Shown here in pieces: positions 16,262 to 24,723 of a stretch of DNA of 41,778 nt. The first letter of the stretch is position 1. Each line of letters opens with the position of its first letter. Source of the DNA: CAYGBW01 sp964348185 (GTDB lineage: Bacteria > Desulfobacterota > BSN033 > WVXP01); NCBI GenBank assembly GCA_964348185.1, contig CAYGBW010000059.1, forward strand, positions 1 through 41,778, written 5' to 3'. A program made the position numbers and the translations under genes. The notes beneath the pieces were generated by a model that did no database searches, was not told the origin of the DNA, and was given only the letters and a program-made list of their open reading frames with translations.

Positions 16262-17223
16262 CTCGGCACCGCAACCTGTTGCAAAATACTCTGGTTCACT
16301 TCCGGTACGGTCAGTCCTTCGATCTCATACTCCGGTCGCAGGATCAGGCGATGTTCCAACACGGCCGTGGCCATCGACTTAATATCATCGGGTGTAACGA
16401 AATCACGTCCTGCAATGACTGCGTGAGCCCGACTGGCCAGGACGAGAGCCTGGGTGGCACGGGGCCCAGCCCCGACAAGAACGCTATGGTGTTTGCGCGT
16501 TGTGCGAACAATATCAACGACATAGCCGAGCAACTCCTCTCGTACAACGATTCCCATCAAGGCCTGCCGCAGCTTCTCTAAGGTTTCGGACGTTATAACC
16601 GGCTTGACCGCACCGCTTCTAAGCGTCGCCTCAGGCGATTCATCCCCGAGCATCCGTTGGGCCAGTGTTAACTCCTCCTCCCGTTCGGGGCAATTCATGG
16701 TGATCTTGAGCATGAACCGGTCCTTTTGGGCCTCAGGGAGGGGATAGGTCCCCTCGTATTCGATGGGGTTCTGGGTTGCGAAGACGGTGAAGTTCGGCGA
16801 TAGGGGATGGGTCTGGCGATCGATGGTGACCGTCCGCTCCTGCATGGCCTGGAGCAGCGCCGATTGCGTCTTGGCAGGGGCACGGTTGATTTCATCGGCC
16901 AGCAGAAACGTTGTAAAGACGGGACCTTTGACCAGTACAAATGCGTTCCCTTCGAGATTGAAGACATGGGTTCCGGTAATGTCTGCGGGCATCAGGTCAG
17001 GAGTGAATTGAATTCGAGCGAAATCGCACCCCAGCACGTGGGCCAGGGTCCGGACGAGAAGCGTCTTGGCCACTCCCGGAACGCCCTCAATCAAGGCATG
17101 ATGGCCGGTAAAAATTGCGATTAGGGCTCGTTCTATCACGTCGGTTTGTCCAATGATGACTTTGGCAACTTCCTGCCTCGCCTTGGCCAGGACGTCTTTT
17201 AGTTGATCTGTGCAGGCATTCAT
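16258..17223 (-). CDS. MoxR family AAA+ ATPase (first copy)
   Basis: A 321-residue cytoplasmic AAA+ ATPase of the MoxR (AAA_3) family, thought to act as a chaperone-like remodelling enzyme on vWA-type partners. Walker A GVPGVAKT is at residues 47-54, Walker B LLADEINRAP at 107-116, and sensor 1 ATQNPIEYEGTYPLPEAQ lies in the middle, with the C-terminal lid at about 225-321. AAAGGAAGT precedes the ATG. It lies 3 bases after the DUF4350 gene and overlaps the DUF58 gene. A second MoxR (36151-37104) shares this order. Confidence 0.93.
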   Translation of the reverse strand: MNACTDQLKDVLAKARQEVAKVIIGQTDVIERALIAIFTGHHALIEGVPGVAKTLLVRTLAHVLGCDFARIQFTPDLMPADITGTHVFNLEGNAFVLVKGPVFTTFLLADEINRAPAKTQSALLQAMQERTVTIDRQTHPLSPNFTVFATQNPIEYEGTYPLPEAQKDRFMLKITMNCPEREEELTLAQRMLGDESPEATLRSGAVKPVITSETLEKLRQALMGIVVREELLGYVVDIVRTTRKHHSVLVGAGPRATQALVLASRAHAVIAGRDFVTPDDIKSMATAVLEHRLILRPEYEIEGLTVPEVNQSILQQVAVPR

Positions 17224-17226
17224 GGT

Positions 17227-18459
17227 TTACTTCCTTTCTGCCAGGATCCGTTGGATAGTCTGATACGCTTCCACAGGGTTTCGCTGTTTTGCAGGTCGCG
17301 CCTCGTGCGCATCGACGACTCTTTGCGCCCTGTCCCGTTTGTCCTTTGAATTCTCTCTGCTTGGGGGTAAGGCCTTCTCCCATTCATGAAAACACACCTG
17401 GAGAATGTCTCGGGGCGAGATATTCCGACGCAGCAAGCTGACAAATCCAGCGGTATAGTCTCTTTCAGAGGGGCTATCGCCGGAGCCAGGAGGGGGGAAC
17501 TCACGGGGCGGGACAAAATGGAACGTATTTTTCCAGACGAACAGACCCCCCAGCAAAACGATCCCCAGCACCAGCCCATGGAGGTGATATTTTCGAGCGA
17601 GGCTAGCAATCCCGGGGTTTTCCCGAACCCCCAGGTGTGTTTCATCGAAAACGACATGGGTATGGGTCCCTATGAACCAGGCAAGCAAACGGGACTGTCG
17701 CTCCTCTCGCAGGGCCTCGTTACTGAAAAGGTAGGAGTCAGCACAGAGAACGATGGTCCCCCGACCCAACTCCCGCTCGATGACGACAGGGTGTTCGTCA
17801 CACGTGTAAATGACCCGCCAGGGGTTGTCGAGTCCATAGAAATAGAGCGCGGTGTGCCAGGAAATGGAATTCGGCAGATTCTCACCAACGGCCTTCCACG
17901 CCTTTCTGTGGCCTTTCAAATCCCTGGGACGCTCATCAAAATCAAAACGAAAACCCCAATGCCTGCCAAGAGACGGAGATTTACAGCCTCTTGGCTCAAA
18001 ATCACGGCTATGGGTTCTCTCATTTCCTTTTTCTCCCTCTCCTTTTCCATGCGTTGAACACGGGGATTCGCTCCCACCCATTATCAGAGGTTTTTCCTTG
18101 ACCGGGAAGAAGGAAACGATCAGACGCCCTCCGGCCTCTGCGACTCCATCAAAAGCCTTGAGCAGATCCTCCTGAACAAAGCGCAGACTCTCTGGAGGGA
18201 CACCCAGATACAGAACGGTGCCCTTCGGACCGTGGCTCAGCTTGGAAAAGGACCGATAGTTGCGGCTAACGGAGAGGTGTTGGAGATTCTTGAGGCTATC
18301 ACAAAAGGCCTTCGTCCCCAGAGGATCCACCCGGAGTGAAGAATAGGTCGGATAGACATCTCCCCTTTCAAAGCGCAGGAGAAACAGCTTCACCACGCCA
18401 CAGGTGAAAAGGGCCAAGAATATCAACAGGACTATGACCGGGGTTCGGTTACCCTTCAA
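17227..18459 (-). CDS. DUF4350 domain membrane protein
   Basis: A 410-residue protein with one N-terminal membrane helix (about 8-27), then a DUF4350-type region beginning with YPTYSSLRVDPLGTKAFCDSL (split over about 36-56): the typical Y..YSS.R.D..G..A....L pattern. A second helix at about 287-310 ends with a cytoplasmic, charged C-terminal tail. The family often lies between DUF4129 and MoxR genes, as here. The start is a TTG at 18459 inside the end of the preceding gene (11-base overlap); the ribosome-binding site is weak, so the exact start is uncertain. A lysine/glutamate-rich insert (about 120-150) may be disordered. Confidence 0.8.
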   Translation of the reverse strand: MKGNRTPVIVLLIFLALFTCGVVKLFLLRFERGDVYPTYSSLRVDPLGTKAFCDSLKNLQHLSVSRNYRSFSKLSHGPKGTVLYLGVPPESLRFVQEDLLKAFDGVAEAGGRLIVSFFPVKEKPLIMGGSESPCSTHGKGEGEKGNERTHSRDFEPRGCKSPSLGRHWGFRFDFDERPRDLKGHRKAWKAVGENLPNSISWHTALYFYGLDNPWRVIYTCDEHPVVIERELGRGTIVLCADSYLFSNEALREERQSRLLAWFIGTHTHVVFDETHLGVRENPGIASLARKYHLHGLVLGIVLLGGLFVWKNTFHFVPPREFPPPGSGDSPSERDYTAGFVSLLRRNISPRDILQVCFHEWEKALPPSRENSKDKRDRAQRVVDAHEARPAKQRNPVEAYQTIQRILAERK

Positions 18460-20125
18460 TATAGGCTCTGATCCTCTCGTGATTTGTCTTGAACTGTCTC
18501 ATTTCTTCGGAGTTCACTGGGTACGTGCCATACCACGCTCGATCAAACATGGCCACGTTCTTGGAAAAGACAGCCAACAGATCAAGCTGGTCATGGGCCC
18601 TTCGTTCGAGTTCCAGCCGGTATTCGCGATTGGACTTATGCCTGGCGATTGTGATCAGGTCGTGATCCGCCAAGTATGCGAGAGTCGCGAGATACAGCGC
18701 CCGTAAGGCTAGTCGCAGTTCCCCCTTCCCCATCAATTCTCTTGCCATCACCAACCAACGATCGACCGGCAACTCGTCGGCCCCGACCTGGTCGTCTGTT
18801 AAGTCTGGCGTGGGGTGGATCGCCTCACTCACCCGGCCCCATTCACCTGTCCGACGCTTTCGCCACGTTCGCCATATCACAATGGCCAACACACCGACCA
18901 ACAACGCCAGCAGTCCAAGAAGGAGATTCCGCACGGATGTCATCCACCCCTTGCCCGAAGGCTCCTTCCTTCCTTGGGTGCTGGGCAGAAGCTTCTCCAG
19001 CCAGGCACCGATCTTTTCGATCCACCCCCGGATTGTCCTGCCACCACTTCGAAGGGTCTTACCGATCCAGTTCATCACCGTTGCGAGCAGCCCGGTTCTA
19101 TCCCTGTTTTCCTTGGCGGTTTGTTCACGGGGCATGCGCCAGGTATATTCCCGCCGGCTCATCACTTCCCTGATGGACCGATCCAACTCTATCGGAGAGA
19201 CCCTGACGCCTGATATGCGATACTCGAAGGATGGCGTTTTGGCCTTTTCATGGGCCCTTGCCATATGGGGAGTGCCCGTTGCAACCAAAAAGATCATCGT
19301 CCCTGCCAGGACCTTTTTTAGGGACAGGAATTGCTTCAGCTCTACTCTCAGATCCTCCCCCGTGTTGCAGGAGGATGCGTAGAAACATCGCAACACATAG
19401 ACCGACTTCACCAAAGGGTCCATACAGAGATAGGCAAGGCCACACACGGCTGCAAAGAAGGTGGTGTTCAGCATGTTCCACCCGCTTTTGGTAAATACGG
19501 TCTCAATTCCCAAAAGACTCTTGAGCAGGTTGGGCAACAAAAAAACACTGATGCCTATATTGACGAAAATGAACACACCAAAGAGGAAGAGTATGATCAA
19601 GAGGATATGATTCTGTTTCGGCCAAAACTTTGCCTGCTGGCATGCTCGTTTGACCACCGTTCTCACATCGAGACATTCACCATTGCCCTCTGCAGAAACG
19701 TTCTGATAAAAGGCATAGACCCACCCAAAAGGAAGGGCCATGAGGAAGGCGACAGGCAACACGAAAAAGCCGGAGGGCTGAATTACGGTCTGTGCCGAGG
19801 CCAGACGAGCGACGCGGGGCAGAGTCCAACGGGGACCTGGTTCACCGGAAAGGCAAGCCCTGAGCTGACCGGCAAAGACGGCATGCCAACACTTCATCCA
19901 GACAAACAGGATGGCAAGACCAAAGGATTCGACCGCACAGTATCGGTACGCAGAGGCGCTGCGACTCATGTCCGCCCAGAAGAAGAGAAGACCAAGAATA
20001 AAGGGCAAACTTCCGATATAATAGCTTGCAATGAAGCTGGCTGGTGAGAGGCGCAACAGGTAGACGGCCTCTTCGATAATCTCAACCGCCCCCCTGCCCT
20101 GCTGGAGGTGATCACTCCGATTCAT
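18449..20125 (-). CDS. DUF4129 domain multi-pass membrane protein
   Basis: A 558-residue protein. The N-terminal half has several hydrophobic helices (about 30-55, 68-85, 115-140, 172-195 and 220-240), then a periplasmic stretch (about 275-385), one more helix near 390-415, and a cytoplasmic C-terminal DUF4129 region recognised from LRALYLATLAYLADHDL and a following ARHKSNREY (about 485-510). DUF4129 also forms the C-terminus of TgpA-type transglutaminases, such as the one at 38515-40647. GGGAGG stands 3 bases before the ATG. It overlaps the preceding zinc-finger gene by 14 bases and the DUF4350 gene by 11. Confidence 0.85.
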   Translation of the reverse strand: MNRSDHLQQGRGAVEIIEEAVYLLRLSPASFIASYYIGSLPFILGLLFFWADMSRSASAYRYCAVESFGLAILFVWMKCWHAVFAGQLRACLSGEPGPRWTLPRVARLASAQTVIQPSGFFVLPVAFLMALPFGWVYAFYQNVSAEGNGECLDVRTVVKRACQQAKFWPKQNHILLIILFLFGVFIFVNIGISVFLLPNLLKSLLGIETVFTKSGWNMLNTTFFAAVCGLAYLCMDPLVKSVYVLRCFYASSCNTGEDLRVELKQFLSLKKVLAGTMIFLVATGTPHMARAHEKAKTPSFEYRISGVRVSPIELDRSIREVMSRREYTWRMPREQTAKENRDRTGLLATVMNWIGKTLRSGGRTIRGWIEKIGAWLEKLLPSTQGRKEPSGKGWMTSVRNLLLGLLALLVGVLAIVIWRTWRKRRTGEWGRVSEAIHPTPDLTDDQVGADELPVDRWLVMARELMGKGELRLALRALYLATLAYLADHDLITIARHKSNREYRLELERRAHDQLDLLAVFSKNVAMFDRAWYGTYPVNSEEMRQFKTNHERIRAYIEG

Positions 20126-20447
20126 TGGCCTCCCACCATCCGCTCTGCCAGACCGTCCCCTCGTGAAAAGAGGCTGGAAGGGAGAGCAAAGCCTGGCCCA
20201 AATAGTAGAAGGAGAGCCACAGGATCATAACGCCCAGACTGAACTGGATAATCCTGATAAGCCCACCGAGTCGAAAGGGCCGAACAGAAGAGGGCCTCAG
20301 CAGTTTCCTCAGACAAGGGGCACAGAGCACCCGATCTTCATGCTCCGTGATGCACTCACGGCAGAAATAGCGGCCACATTCTGGACAACGAGCCACAGCC
20401 TCTCGGACCCCGTGTCTGAAGCAGCGAAGGTTGGACAGCTCTTGCAT
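20112..20447 (-). CDS. Small B-box-like zinc-finger membrane protein
   Basis: A 111-residue protein whose N-terminal 45 residues hold a cross-brace style zinc-binding pattern: C9 and H12, CPEC at 21-24, C29 and C32, H36, and C42/C45 (LCAPC). A single membrane helix at about 66-90 follows. The layout is a cytosolic zinc finger tethered to the membrane. The gene starts 3 bases after the preceding stop, with AGGAG upstream. B-box-like zinc fingers of this sort are found in several bacterial membrane proteins, sometimes joined to rhomboids; no catalytic motif is visible here. Confidence 0.75.
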   Translation of the reverse strand: MQELSNLRCFRHGVREAVARCPECGRYFCRECITEHEDRVLCAPCLRKLLRPSSVRPFRLGGLIRIIQFSLGVMILWLSFYYLGQALLSLPASFHEGTVWQSGWWEANESE

Positions 20448-20450
20448 GGT

Positions 20451-21515
20451 TCACTCCTGCCCGGAAGGTTCCACTCCGCCACGGAGAGGGGAGTGCTCCG
20501 AAGGAAACCCTGTGTACGCCCGTCGAAACCTACCCAACGACAAGATTCCGTAAATGCCAATTGCAGAAGAGCAAGGAACAGAGAATGCATAGACACTCAT
20601 CAACCACGGAGAATCCAAGGGGGATACGGAGGAAACGAACTGGATCCATTCCCACTGATTGAATAGGATCCCGGGGGTTTCTGCGCCATGCGTAAAAGCG
20701 ATGATCATGTAACTGACATAGCCGACAGTTGCAGAAAAACACACATAGCCCAGAGCCCCCCAGGTTATCCCTCGAAGTGGACCGGTCATGTCGCTGTCGC
20801 GCTGTTTGACCAAAGCAATCAGGACACCGACTCCGACCCCCATCCCGATTCCAAAATCCAAGAGGGTCAAGGCGATCAGATTGCAAAAAACGTCAATCGT
20901 GAGGATCAGACCATTGAGGATGAGCAAATAGAAGAGAATCTCGTGAAACCTTCCAGGCTCATGTCTTTTCGGCTGCCCTGTTCGATCGGTTCTCGATTGT
21001 GCGGTTTCTACCCCAGGCCGCTCTGAAGCTTTGGCCGGCAAGTCCTCCGGTGCGATCGCCCCTTGAGCCTCCTCGATCATGGGTCTCAAACGATTCATGG
21101 CCTTCCGGACGGTTGTCAGCCGATTTAGCGAGGGTAACTTCTCGATCTGCACCGCCGTGTGCAGATGGCACTCACATGTCGGTCCTCTCAACCAGTTGCC
21201 CAGTAGGTAGAAGAGGGCCAAACCGGCCAGTATTCCAAAAATGGGCGACCCTATCTCCCCAGCCCAGATCGTGAGCAGGACAAGGACACAAGCTAGCAAG
21301 GCCAGAAGAACGTTCAGGATTTTCCCTCTTTCGGTTTTCCGGGTGACGATGGCCTGAATGTCCTTATAATAGAATCGCTTGTAATCTTCCGCAAAGGCCT
21401 TGGAATCGATGTGGAGCAGATGGTCCCTACCCATCCAGACGGTGTTGCATCCCGAAAAGAATCCCCTCCTTTTCCCTGGCAAACGATGGTATTCTTTTGC
21501 CCTCTTCGACATCAT
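20451..21515 (-). CDS. Multi-pass membrane protein of unknown family
   Basis: I chose the ATG at 21515 (AGGT 8 bases upstream); the frame is open further upstream only because it runs antisense-free through the zinc-finger gene in another frame, and that extension is not protein-like. The 354 residues start with a soluble region containing NTVWMGRDHLLHIDS and FYYKDIQAIVTRK (24-60), two helices (about 66-84 and 90-107), a conserved-looking GPTCECHLHTAVQ (111-123) and a leucine-rich amphipathic part to about 150, then four more helices in the C-terminal half. The first part resembles a membrane-linked PH-like fold, which is a guess. No named family recognised. Confidence 0.65.
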   Translation of the reverse strand: MMSKRAKEYHRLPGKRRGFFSGCNTVWMGRDHLLHIDSKAFAEDYKRFYYKDIQAIVTRKTERGKILNVLLALLACVLVLLTIWAGEIGSPIFGILAGLALFYLLGNWLRGPTCECHLHTAVQIEKLPSLNRLTTVRKAMNRLRPMIEEAQGAIAPEDLPAKASERPGVETAQSRTDRTGQPKRHEPGRFHEILFYLLILNGLILTIDVFCNLIALTLLDFGIGMGVGVGVLIALVKQRDSDMTGPLRGITWGALGYVCFSATVGYVSYMIIAFTHGAETPGILFNQWEWIQFVSSVSPLDSPWLMSVYAFSVPCSSAIGIYGILSLGRFRRAYTGFPSEHSPLRGGVEPSGQE

Positions 21516-21522
21516 CAGCGAC

Positions 21523-22086
21523 CTAACCCGCGATTGAGGCACAGATGAACCAAGCCCACCCCAGGGTTTGGAAACCCGCAAGGGTGAAGGCGATGATGAA
21601 GCGAACCTTTGTTCGCGGGATGATACTAGTCGGCGCACGCCAATAACGGACCGATACGAAAAGAGCGATGGGTGCGGTAACAATTGTCGGCCACAAGAAC
21701 AGCATAGGAACAATGGCCAGGAACAGGGCAATACTATCGTAAAGGGTCCGACGGGTTTCCAGGTTCTTGAGCTTTCGCTTCCTCTGACCCGTCTCCAGGC
21801 AAACAGGACAGAGATGCTTGCCGTCGAAGTCCACATCGCACAAGGTGCAAAGAAAGCGTCCACAAACTGCGCATGGGATCACGGCCCGCTTCTTGGGGTG
21901 ATAGAAACAGCTCGCCTCGTCCTCCACCCGGAGAGCCTCACCGGATGCCTCCACCACCTGCTTCCGAAACAGGGCAGGGAAGACATCCACCCCTACGAGG
22001 ACTCCGCAGGAGGGACACCGCGACAGGCGAGACCTGTTGAAGGCCACTCTTGGGAGGGAGGCGCTACATTTGCTGCAGGGTATCAA
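21523..22086 (-). CDS. Zinc-finger membrane protein (zinc ribbon plus B-box-like)
   Basis: From the TTG at 22086 the protein is 187 residues and starts with a zinc ribbon: C4/C7 and C24/C27. A B-box-like set follows: C60 and H63, C72/C75, C80/C83, H91 and C93/C96. Two or three membrane helices (about 115-187) end the protein. I prefer the TTG because GAAGGGGA lies 8 bases ahead of it and immediately after the stop of the upstream RDD gene; a longer frame from ATG 22143 or 22167 overlaps that gene by up to 65 bases and has no ribosome-binding site. It seems related in layout to the small zinc-finger protein at 20112-20447. Confidence 0.7.
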   Translation of the reverse strand: MIPCSKCSASLPRVAFNRSRLSRCPSCGVLVGVDVFPALFRKQVVEASGEALRVEDEASCFYHPKKRAVIPCAVCGRFLCTLCDVDFDGKHLCPVCLETGQRKRKLKNLETRRTLYDSIALFLAIVPMLFLWPTIVTAPIALFVSVRYWRAPTSIIPRTKVRFIIAFTLAGFQTLGWAWFICASIAG

Positions 22087-22102
22087 GGCTGATGTCCCCT
22101 TC

Positions 22103-22864
22103 TCACTGCGTTCTGACCACGCGGGTGTTGCAGATCCGGTCATGTAGGGTCCGCTTTTGATCATCAAAGGCTGCGATGATGTAGCCGATGAGAAAAGTCA
22201 TGGAGGTAATGAATTCCGCAAAGTGTCTTCCAAGGGCCCTGAGATAACTGACTTTGCCGCCGTCACCCGTGACCACCTTAAGGCGACCGGCCATCTTGCC
22301 CGGAGTCGCACCAAAGCGCCCCACAAAGAAGGTCGTATAAGCAGCCTGGAGGGCCATGAAGAAGGCGTTCAAAATCATGGTTAGCCCAAAGAAACGATAG
22401 GGATCAGAAGAAGATGTCATCATCGCGCCTAGGGGAACACTAAAGATCATGTTGACCACACCCAGGATCATCCCGTCGATCAATTTGGCAACCACACGGA
22501 TCCAGAATCCGGCGTATTCCATCATGCCGGAGAGGGGGACCCCTTCCTTGAGTTTCTGAACGAAGATCGGCTTACAAAGAGCGCACACCCACGAACCACC
22601 GAAACGAATCATCTCCGCCCGAGACAGTATGCTGCCACATTCGGAACAAACCGATTGACCCGCTCCAGGCGCTGGGGGAGTCGGTTTTCGCAAATCATGG
22701 GGGGAAGAGCGGGCTCTGACCTTGCCATACGGCTCCCAGTCGGTCATTTCAGGATTCCAGACGGGTGTCGCAGAGGTAATCTTACCCTCTTTGACCAACC
22801 TCTCCACATCCCCTTCATTAATGGGCCCTACCTGGTGCCCTTCGTCGGCGTAGTACCATTCCAC
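22103..22864 (-). CDS. GYF_2 - zinc ribbon - RDD membrane protein
   Basis: A 253-residue three-part protein. Residues 1-50 are a GYF_2 domain (EWYYADEGHQVGPI, then PVWNPEMTDWEPYG), a peptide-binding module. A zinc ribbon follows with C73/C76 and C94/C97. The rest is an RDD membrane domain (AGFWIRVVAKLIDGMI at about 118-133, FGATPGKMAGRLKVV at about 188-202, HDRICNTRVV near the end). The start is GTG at 22864 with GGAGG 6 bases upstream. It is the first gene of the ten-gene block; the 231 bases before it lack a promoter I would defend. This domain order is common in bacterial membrane proteins of unknown role. Confidence 0.85.
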   Translation of the reverse strand: MEWYYADEGHQVGPINEGDVERLVKEGKITSATPVWNPEMTDWEPYGKVRARSSPHDLRKPTPPAPGAGQSVCSECGSILSRAEMIRFGGSWVCALCKPIFVQKLKEGVPLSGMMEYAGFWIRVVAKLIDGMILGVVNMIFSVPLGAMMTSSSDPYRFFGLTMILNAFFMALQAAYTTFFVGRFGATPGKMAGRLKVVTGDGGKVSYLRALGRHFAEFITSMTFLIGYIIAAFDDQKRTLHDRICNTRVVRTQ

Positions 22865-23095
22865 AATTGCCTCCTGACTTTGTTACGGTTCGGGGAAGAC
22901 ATCGTTCCATCTCAATGGGTTTTCGCCGGGTTACACAGCGGGACGCTGGCCCACCGGGGACCTCATCGCCCTCCATTTATCCATCGGCAGTAGGGCATAA
23001 ATCTTTAAGTGTACGGAGACTTCTTGATGTGGTTTTCCCCATCGGAAGACGCCGGGCAGGGGAAAGAGGTTTGCCGACCGAAATGGGCCTCCTTT

Positions 23096-24451
23096 TCAGA
23101 GGGGAAGGATCGCCGCAGCCAAGCTCAAGTAGAGAAGGAGGGTAAAAACGTCCATTAGGCTGCTGATAAAGGGACCCGACATTAGGGCTGGATCCAGGCC
23201 GATCTTCTTGAAAAAGACGGGGAGCATCACACCTGCGGATATTGCGAGAACCACGCATCCCACCATGGCCAGACCAACCGTCAGACTCAAGGGGATGATG
23301 AGCTTTGGGTCGGGACTGGTGAGAACCGCACGAAAGGCGGTGAGAATGCCCATGGCCAGACCGACCAGGAGGGCGATTCGTATCTCCTTGAATAGAATCC
23401 TAAAGACATCGGTCATTTCCAGTTCCCCCGTGGCAAGACCTCGAATGATCACTGTCGTGGTCTGGGTCCCTGCATTTCCCCCCGTACCCGACAAGACAGG
23501 AATGAAAAAAACCAGAGCAATGACTGCGGTCAATTGGCTCTGAAACTTCTGCATTACCGCCCCAGCCACAAAGCCTGTGAGAACGAGGATAAAGAGCCAG
23601 AGGATCCGTTCTCTTGCAATCTTAAAGATTCCCGTATGGAGATAATCCAGCGGTCTTCCGGCCGCTGCAAGGTGATAGATGTCTTCCGTGGCCTCTTCCT
23701 CGACCACATCGAGAATGTCGTCGACGGTGACGATGCCCACTAAACGCTGGTCATGATCGATCACCGGAATGGCCAGGAAATCGTAATGGGAAATCCTGTC
23801 TGCGACCTCCTCCACGTTTTCGTCGATGGACACGCTGATGACATCCTCTTCCATGATCTCTTCTATGGTCTGAATCGGTCGAGCAAGAAGGATGTCTTTC
23901 AAGGTGACAAAACCCTTCAGCCTTCGATCCTGGTCAACCACGTAGACATAATAGACCGTTTCTTTGTTGGGCGCTTGCGTTCTCAATCGGTTAAGGGCCT
24001 CTGCCCCGGTTATGTCTTTATCCACGGAGGCGTATTCTGTGGTCATAATGGCCCCGGCCGTCCCCTCCTCATAAGCGAGGAGTCGCCGAATATCGTCCCG
24101 CTCAGCCTGAGCCATCAGGGGCATTAAGCGATCGGCGATTTCCGGCTCCACCTCTTTGATCAGATCGACTCGATCATCTGAAGACATCCCTTCGATAAAG
24201 GGAAGGATGGCCTTGGGATCCGCCTTCTCAAGGCATGCCTTCTGGACAGGCAAATCGAGATGCTCGAACATTTCAATGGAGGTTCTGTTGCCGATGATGG
24301 CCAGAATGTCAAGCATTTCATGAGGCTCTAGACCCGAGACGACTTCGGCTCCGTCTGCTGGGTGGAGGTCCGCGAAGACCTCCCGAATCGTCTCATGGTC
24401 TCGTGCGGCCATCAATTCTCGAAGTTCTGGAATAAAGAGAGCACTTCGCAT
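23096..24451 (-). CDS. mgtE: MgtE magnesium transporter
   Basis: Inner-membrane Mg2+ channel gated by cytosolic magnesium. The 451-residue protein shows the MgtE N-terminal helical domain (about 1-125, including LHPADGAEVVSGL), paired CBS domains (about 130-255, with VYVVDQDRRLKGFV and PVIDHDQRLVGIVTVDDIL), and five membrane helices after about 280. The pore-region signature GTGGNAGTQTTTVIIRG is present. AGAGGAG stands ahead of the ATG. It lies 272 bases after mltA; I looked for an M-box magnesium riboswitch in that gap and did not see one. Confidence 0.95.
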   Translation of the reverse strand: MRSALFIPELRELMAARDHETIREVFADLHPADGAEVVSGLEPHEMLDILAIIGNRTSIEMFEHLDLPVQKACLEKADPKAILPFIEGMSSDDRVDLIKEVEPEIADRLMPLMAQAERDDIRRLLAYEEGTAGAIMTTEYASVDKDITGAEALNRLRTQAPNKETVYYVYVVDQDRRLKGFVTLKDILLARPIQTIEEIMEEDVISVSIDENVEEVADRISHYDFLAIPVIDHDQRLVGIVTVDDILDVVEEEATEDIYHLAAAGRPLDYLHTGIFKIARERILWLFILVLTGFVAGAVMQKFQSQLTAVIALVFFIPVLSGTGGNAGTQTTTVIIRGLATGELEMTDVFRILFKEIRIALLVGLAMGILTAFRAVLTSPDPKLIIPLSLTVGLAMVGCVVLAISAGVMLPVFFKKIGLDPALMSGPFISSLMDVFTLLLYLSLAAAILPL

Positions 24452-24723
24452 GGCTTCTCCTCTGATCTTATGCGATCTGCAGGGATCCCAAATAAAAGTT
24501 CAATCGCTTCGTGACGTAATGTTTCGGTGTGATGAATGGGCCCAAAGAGGCAGGAAGAAGGGAAGGAGGTTATTCAAAGATGTCTACGAATCCATCCCCC
24601 CTTTCTCCCCGCAATCTCTGGCAACTATCACCTTCGTCCACTGTTCCCTCCTATCAATGCAATGTTTATCACACTCCAAGGGGAAAAGCAATTGAAAAAC
24701 GTTCTGGAATTTGACAGGGTCTT

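Noticed and set aside
21516..21863. N-terminal extension of the unknown membrane protein
   Set aside because: It overlaps the zinc-finger gene in another frame, and the ATG at 21515 has a ribosome-binding site and gives a protein-like start.
24452..24723. M-box magnesium riboswitch upstream of mgtE
   Set aside because: I looked for the expected conserved blocks and did not see them.
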